DNA of 7,195 nucleotides from Pseudomonadota bacterium (GTDB lineage Bacteria; Pseudomonadota; Gammaproteobacteria; Burkholderiales; Burkholderiaceae_D): positions 1 to 7,195 of the forward strand of contig JAEZVM010000194.1 of the NCBI GenBank assembly GCA_023420795.1, read 5' to 3'. Position numbers and translations under genes: made by a program. The notes below the pieces were generated by a model. It saw only the letters and a program-made list of their open reading frames with translations, had not been told where the DNA came from and did not search any database. Shown in pieces: positions 4,362 through 7,195 of the stretch. The first letter of the stretch is position 1. Each line of letters opens with the position of its first letter.

Positions 4362-7195
4362 TTATTTCGTCAGAACGAAGCCTTTGAGCTTCGAGAACGC
4401 TGTGTCGATCAAAGCCTTCTGCTGCGCATAGTGCTTGTCGTAGTAGCCGACTGCAGGCGATGCGCTGGCCGGACGACCTGCGTATGCCAGCTTCTGGCCT
4501 TCTTCCAGGTTCTCGAAGATGTTGTGCTGGATCTGGAACCATGCGCCCTGGTTCTGCGGCTCGTCCTGCGTCCACACCAGCTCTGCGAGGTTCGGGAACT
4601 TCTTCAGCTCGGCGGCAAAGGCCTTGTGCGGGAACGGATACAGCTGCTCGACACGGATGATCGCCACATCGGCTGCACCGCGTTCCTTGCGGGCGTTGAC
4701 TAGGTCGTAATACACCTTGCCCGAGCATGCCACCACGCGCTTGACCTTCTTCGGATCGATCTTCTCATCCACCTCGCCGATGACGGTCTGGAAAGTGCCC
4801 TTCGCGAGTTCGGACAGCGGTGAACCGGCATCCTTGTTACGCAGCAGCGACTTCGGCGTCATGATGACCAGCGGCTTGCGGAACAGGCGGATCATCTGGC
4901 GACGCAACAGGTGGAAGATCTGCGCGGCCGTGGTCGGCTGTACCACTTGCATGTTGTTGTCGGCACACAGTTGCAGATAGCGCTCCAGACGTGCGGACGA
5001 GTGTTCCGGACCTTGGCCTTCGTAGCCATGCGGCAGCATCATTACCAGACCGGATGCGCGGCCCCACTTCACTTCACCGGAGCTGATGAACTGGTCGATC
5101 ACAACCTGCGCGCCGTTGGCGAAGTCACCGAATTGCGCTTCCCAGATCGTCAGCGTGTTTGGTTCTGCGGTGGAATAGCCGTATTCGAAACCGAGCACCG
5201 CTTCTTCCGACAGCACCGAGTCGATGACGGTGAACGGCGCCTGATTATCCGCCACGTTCTGCAGCGGAATATAGGTGCCGGCATCCCAGCGCTCGCGCTT
5301 CTGGTCGTGCAGCACTGCATGGCGATGCACGAAGGTGCCGCGCCCCGCGTCCTGACCGGTCAGACGTACCGCATAGCCGGAGGAAACCAGCGATGCATAC
5401 GCGAGGTGCTCGCCCATGCCCCAATCGAGGTTCAGTTCGCCCTGTCCCATCGTGGCACGGTCAGCCAGCACCTTCTCGACCAGCGGATGCACCTTGAAGT
5501 CTTCCGGCACCTTGGTGATACGTTCCGCCAGGCGCTTCAGTTCTGCCAGCGGCACTGCGGTATCGGCCGCGTCGGTCCACTTGCGGTTCAGGAACGGCAT
5601 CCAGTCAACAGCATACTTGCTCTTGAAATTCGAGATGACCGGATCGACGGTATGCTTGCCGGCATCCATTGCATCGCGATAAGCCTTGACCATCGCGTCG
5701 CCAACATCAGCACCAATCGCACCCTGCGTCGCCAATTTGTCTGCATACAGCTTGCGCGTGCCCGGATGCTGACCGATTTTCTTGTACATCAGCGGCTGAG
5801 TCAGCGCCGGCGTGTCCTGCTCGTTGTGGCCCAGCTTGCGGAAGCAGATGATGTCGATGACCACATCCTTCTTGAACTCGGCCCGGTAATCGAGCGCAAT
5901 CTGCGCAGCCAGCACCACCGCTTCCGGATCATCGCCATTGACGTGCAGCACCGGGGCCTCGATCATCTTGACCACGTCGGAGCAATACAGCGTCGAACGG
6001 GTATCGCGTGGATCGGAAGTGGTGAAGCCGATCTGGTTGTTGATGACGATATGCACTGTGCCGCCCGTGCCGTAGCCGCGGGTCAGTGCCAGATTCAGGG
6101 TTTCCATCACCACGCCCTGACCGGCGAATGCGGCGTCGCCATGCACCAGGATCGGCATTACCTGCGAGCCATCCTTGTCGCCGCGGCGATCCATGCGTGC
6201 CTTCGCCGATCCCTCGACCACCGGGTTGACGATTTCCAGGTGTGACGGGTTGAAAGCGAGCGACAGGTGGATCGGGCCGCCCGGGGTTGAAATGTCGGAC
6301 GAGAAGCCCTGGTGATACTTGACGTCGCCAGCAGGCAGATCGTCTGCATGACGACCTTCGAATTCGGCGAACAGATCCTGCGGCATCTTGCCGAGTGTGT
6401 TCACCAGCACGTTCAGGCGGCCACGGTGGGCCATGCCGATCACGATTTCCTGTACGCCGCGCTCGCCGGCACGCTGGATGGTCTCATCCAGCGCAGCGAT
6501 GAAGCTCTCGCCGCCTTCCAGCGAGAAGCGCTTCTGGCCAACGTAACGGGTATGCAGATAACGCTCCAGACCCTCGGCAGCGGTCAGGCGATCAAGGATG
6601 TGCTTTTTCTTTTCGGGCGAGAAATTCGGCGTGGAGCGGATCGATTCAAGACGCTCCTGCAGCCAGCGCTTTTGCGTGGGGTCGCTGACATACATGAACT
6701 CGGCGCCAATCGAGCGGCAATACGTGTCGCGCAATGCCTGCAGCAAGTCGCGCAGCGATGCGGTTTCCGGGCCAAAGTAGGTATTGCTGATGTTGAACAC
6801 GGTGTCCATGTCAGCATCGCTAAAGCCGTAGAAAGCCGGATCCAGCTCGGGAATGTTCGGACGTTCCTGGCGCTGCAGCGGATCGAGATTCGCCCAGCGG
6901 TTGCCGAGGACGCGATAAGCGGCGATCAGCTGCGTCACGGCGACGCGCTTGCGGCCCATTTCGACGTTGGCCGTCGCGGTCACATTGCGAATCGGTCCCT
7001 GCTTTGCGCGTTCCGCGAACGAGGCAATGACCGGCGCGTGCGCAACGTCGGGCTTGTTCGAGCCATCTACGGCAGGAACGTGCTGCATTGCATCGAAATA
7101 GGCGCGCCAGTTATCGGGGACGGAACCAGGATTGTTGAGATACGCCTCGTACAATTCTTCAACGTACGGTGCGTTGCCTCCAAACAGATATGAGT
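4362..7195 (-). CDS. sucA: 2-oxoglutarate dehydrogenase E1 component, first few codons outside the window
   Basis: This is the thiamine-diphosphate-dependent subunit that decarboxylates 2-oxoglutarate and succinylates the lipoyl group of E2. The window shows 943 whole codons; the frame is still open at the right edge and begins SYLFGGNAPYVEELYEAYL. A TTG at 7154-7152 is in frame, but starting there would drop the conserved SYLFGGN segment that aligns with the E2/E3-binding N-terminus, so it is an internal leucine. Motifs, in visible residue numbers: HRGRLNVL at 256-263 and KYHQGFSSD around 292-300, both with active-site histidines; the ThDP/metal motif GDAAFAGQG at 352-360 continuing to NNQIGFTTS at about 385-393; FRKLGHNEQD near 451-460; the pyrimidine-binding transketolase domain from about 590, with GQDAGRGTF at 613-621 and VLSEEAVLGFEYGYS at 660-674; and GYEGQGPEHSSAR at 723-735. 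The C-terminus ends KLKGFVLTK. Also called odhA. It is the first gene of the cluster that is visible; its promoter lies outside the window. Confidence 0.98.
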   Translation of the reverse strand, partial: SYLFGGNAPYVEELYEAYLNNPGSVPDNWRAYFDAMQHVPAVDGSNKPDVAHAPVIASFAERAKQGPIRNVTATANVEMGRKRVAVTQLIAAYRVLGNRWANLDPLQRQERPNIPELDPAFYGFSDADMDTVFNISNTYFGPETASLRDLLQALRDTYCRSIGAEFMYVSDPTQKRWLQERLESIRSTPNFSPEKKKHILDRLTAAEGLERYLHTRYVGQKRFSLEGGESFIAALDETIQRAGERGVQEIVIGMAHRGRLNVLVNTLGKMPQDLFAEFEGRHADDLPAGDVKYHQGFSSDISTPGGPIHLSLAFNPSHLEIVNPVVEGSAKARMDRRGDKDGSQVMPILVHGDAAFAGQGVVMETLNLALTRGYGTGGTVHIVINNQIGFTTSDPRDTRSTLYCSDVVKMIEAPVLHVNGDDPEAVVLAAQIALDYRAEFKKDVVIDIICFRKLGHNEQDTPALTQPLMYKKIGQHPGTRKLYADKLATQGAIGADVGDAMVKAYRDAMDAGKHTVDPVISNFKSKYAVDWMPFLNRKWTDAADTAVPLAELKRLAERITKVPEDFKVHPLVEKVLADRATMGQGELNLDWGMGEHLAYASLVSSGYAVRLTGQDAGRGTFVHRHAVLHDQKRERWDAGTYIPLQNVADNQAPFTVIDSVLSEEAVLGFEYGYSTAEPNTLTIWEAQFGDFANGAQVVIDQFISSGEVKWGRASGLVMMLPHGYEGQGPEHSSARLERYLQLCADNNMQVVQPTTAAQIFHLLRRQMIRLFRKPLVIMTPKSLLRNKDAGSPLSELAKGTFQTVIGEVDEKIDPKKVKRVVACSGKVYYDLVNARKERGAADVAIIRVEQLYPFPHKAFAAELKKFPNLAELVWTQDEPQNQGAWFQIQHNIFENLEEGQKLAYAGRPASASPAVGYYDKHYAQQKALIDTAFSKLKGFVLTK

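Noticed and set aside
4911..6245. Plus-strand open frame of 444 codons opposite sucA
   Set aside because: It is antisense to intact E1 motifs and has no domain of its own; another such frame at 6312-7193 was rejected for the same reason.

Overview
The window reads as an ordinary, well-conserved stretch of betaproteobacterial chromosome, most like the Burkholderiales and perhaps the Oxalobacteraceae. That placement rests on protein flavour (E1 start SYLFGGNAPYVEEL, E3 active site GGTCTNVGCIPSK) and gene order; no search was possible. All five genes run on the minus strand, so the biological order is right to left. The visible proteins have no frameshift, internal stop or missing catalytic residue.

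Layout in transcription order: (1) the E1 subunit of 2-oxoglutarate dehydrogenase (sucA/odhA), running off the right edge and lacking only its first few codons; (2) the E2 dihydrolipoyl succinyltransferase (sucB/odhB); (3) the E3 dihydrolipoyl dehydrogenase (lpdA/odhL); (4) a small glycine-rich lipoprotein of unknown function, whose ribosome binding site overlaps the stop of the E3 gene; (5) after an intrinsic terminator, the cell-division/AFG1-type ATPase zapE, running off the left edge. The first three genes encode a complete 2-oxoglutarate dehydrogenase complex, the TCA step from 2-oxoglutarate to succinyl-CoA. The lipoprotein is very probably co-transcribed and translationally coupled to E3. 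zapE appears to be a separate transcription unit.

The gaps between genes are short (60, 86, 8 and 141 bases) and three hold RNA-structure signals: an 11-bp GC-rich hairpin between E1 and E2 genes, two mutually exclusive hairpins between E2 and E3 genes, and a textbook terminator between the lipoprotein gene and zapE. A perfect 20-bp palindrome lies inside the E2 gene. No gap exceeds 300 bases. I see no mobile element, CRISPR, tRNA, rRNA or defence module, and no evidence for a new multi-gene system. The most interesting items are the uncharacterised lipoprotein attached to a central-metabolism operon and the intergenic RNA structures.
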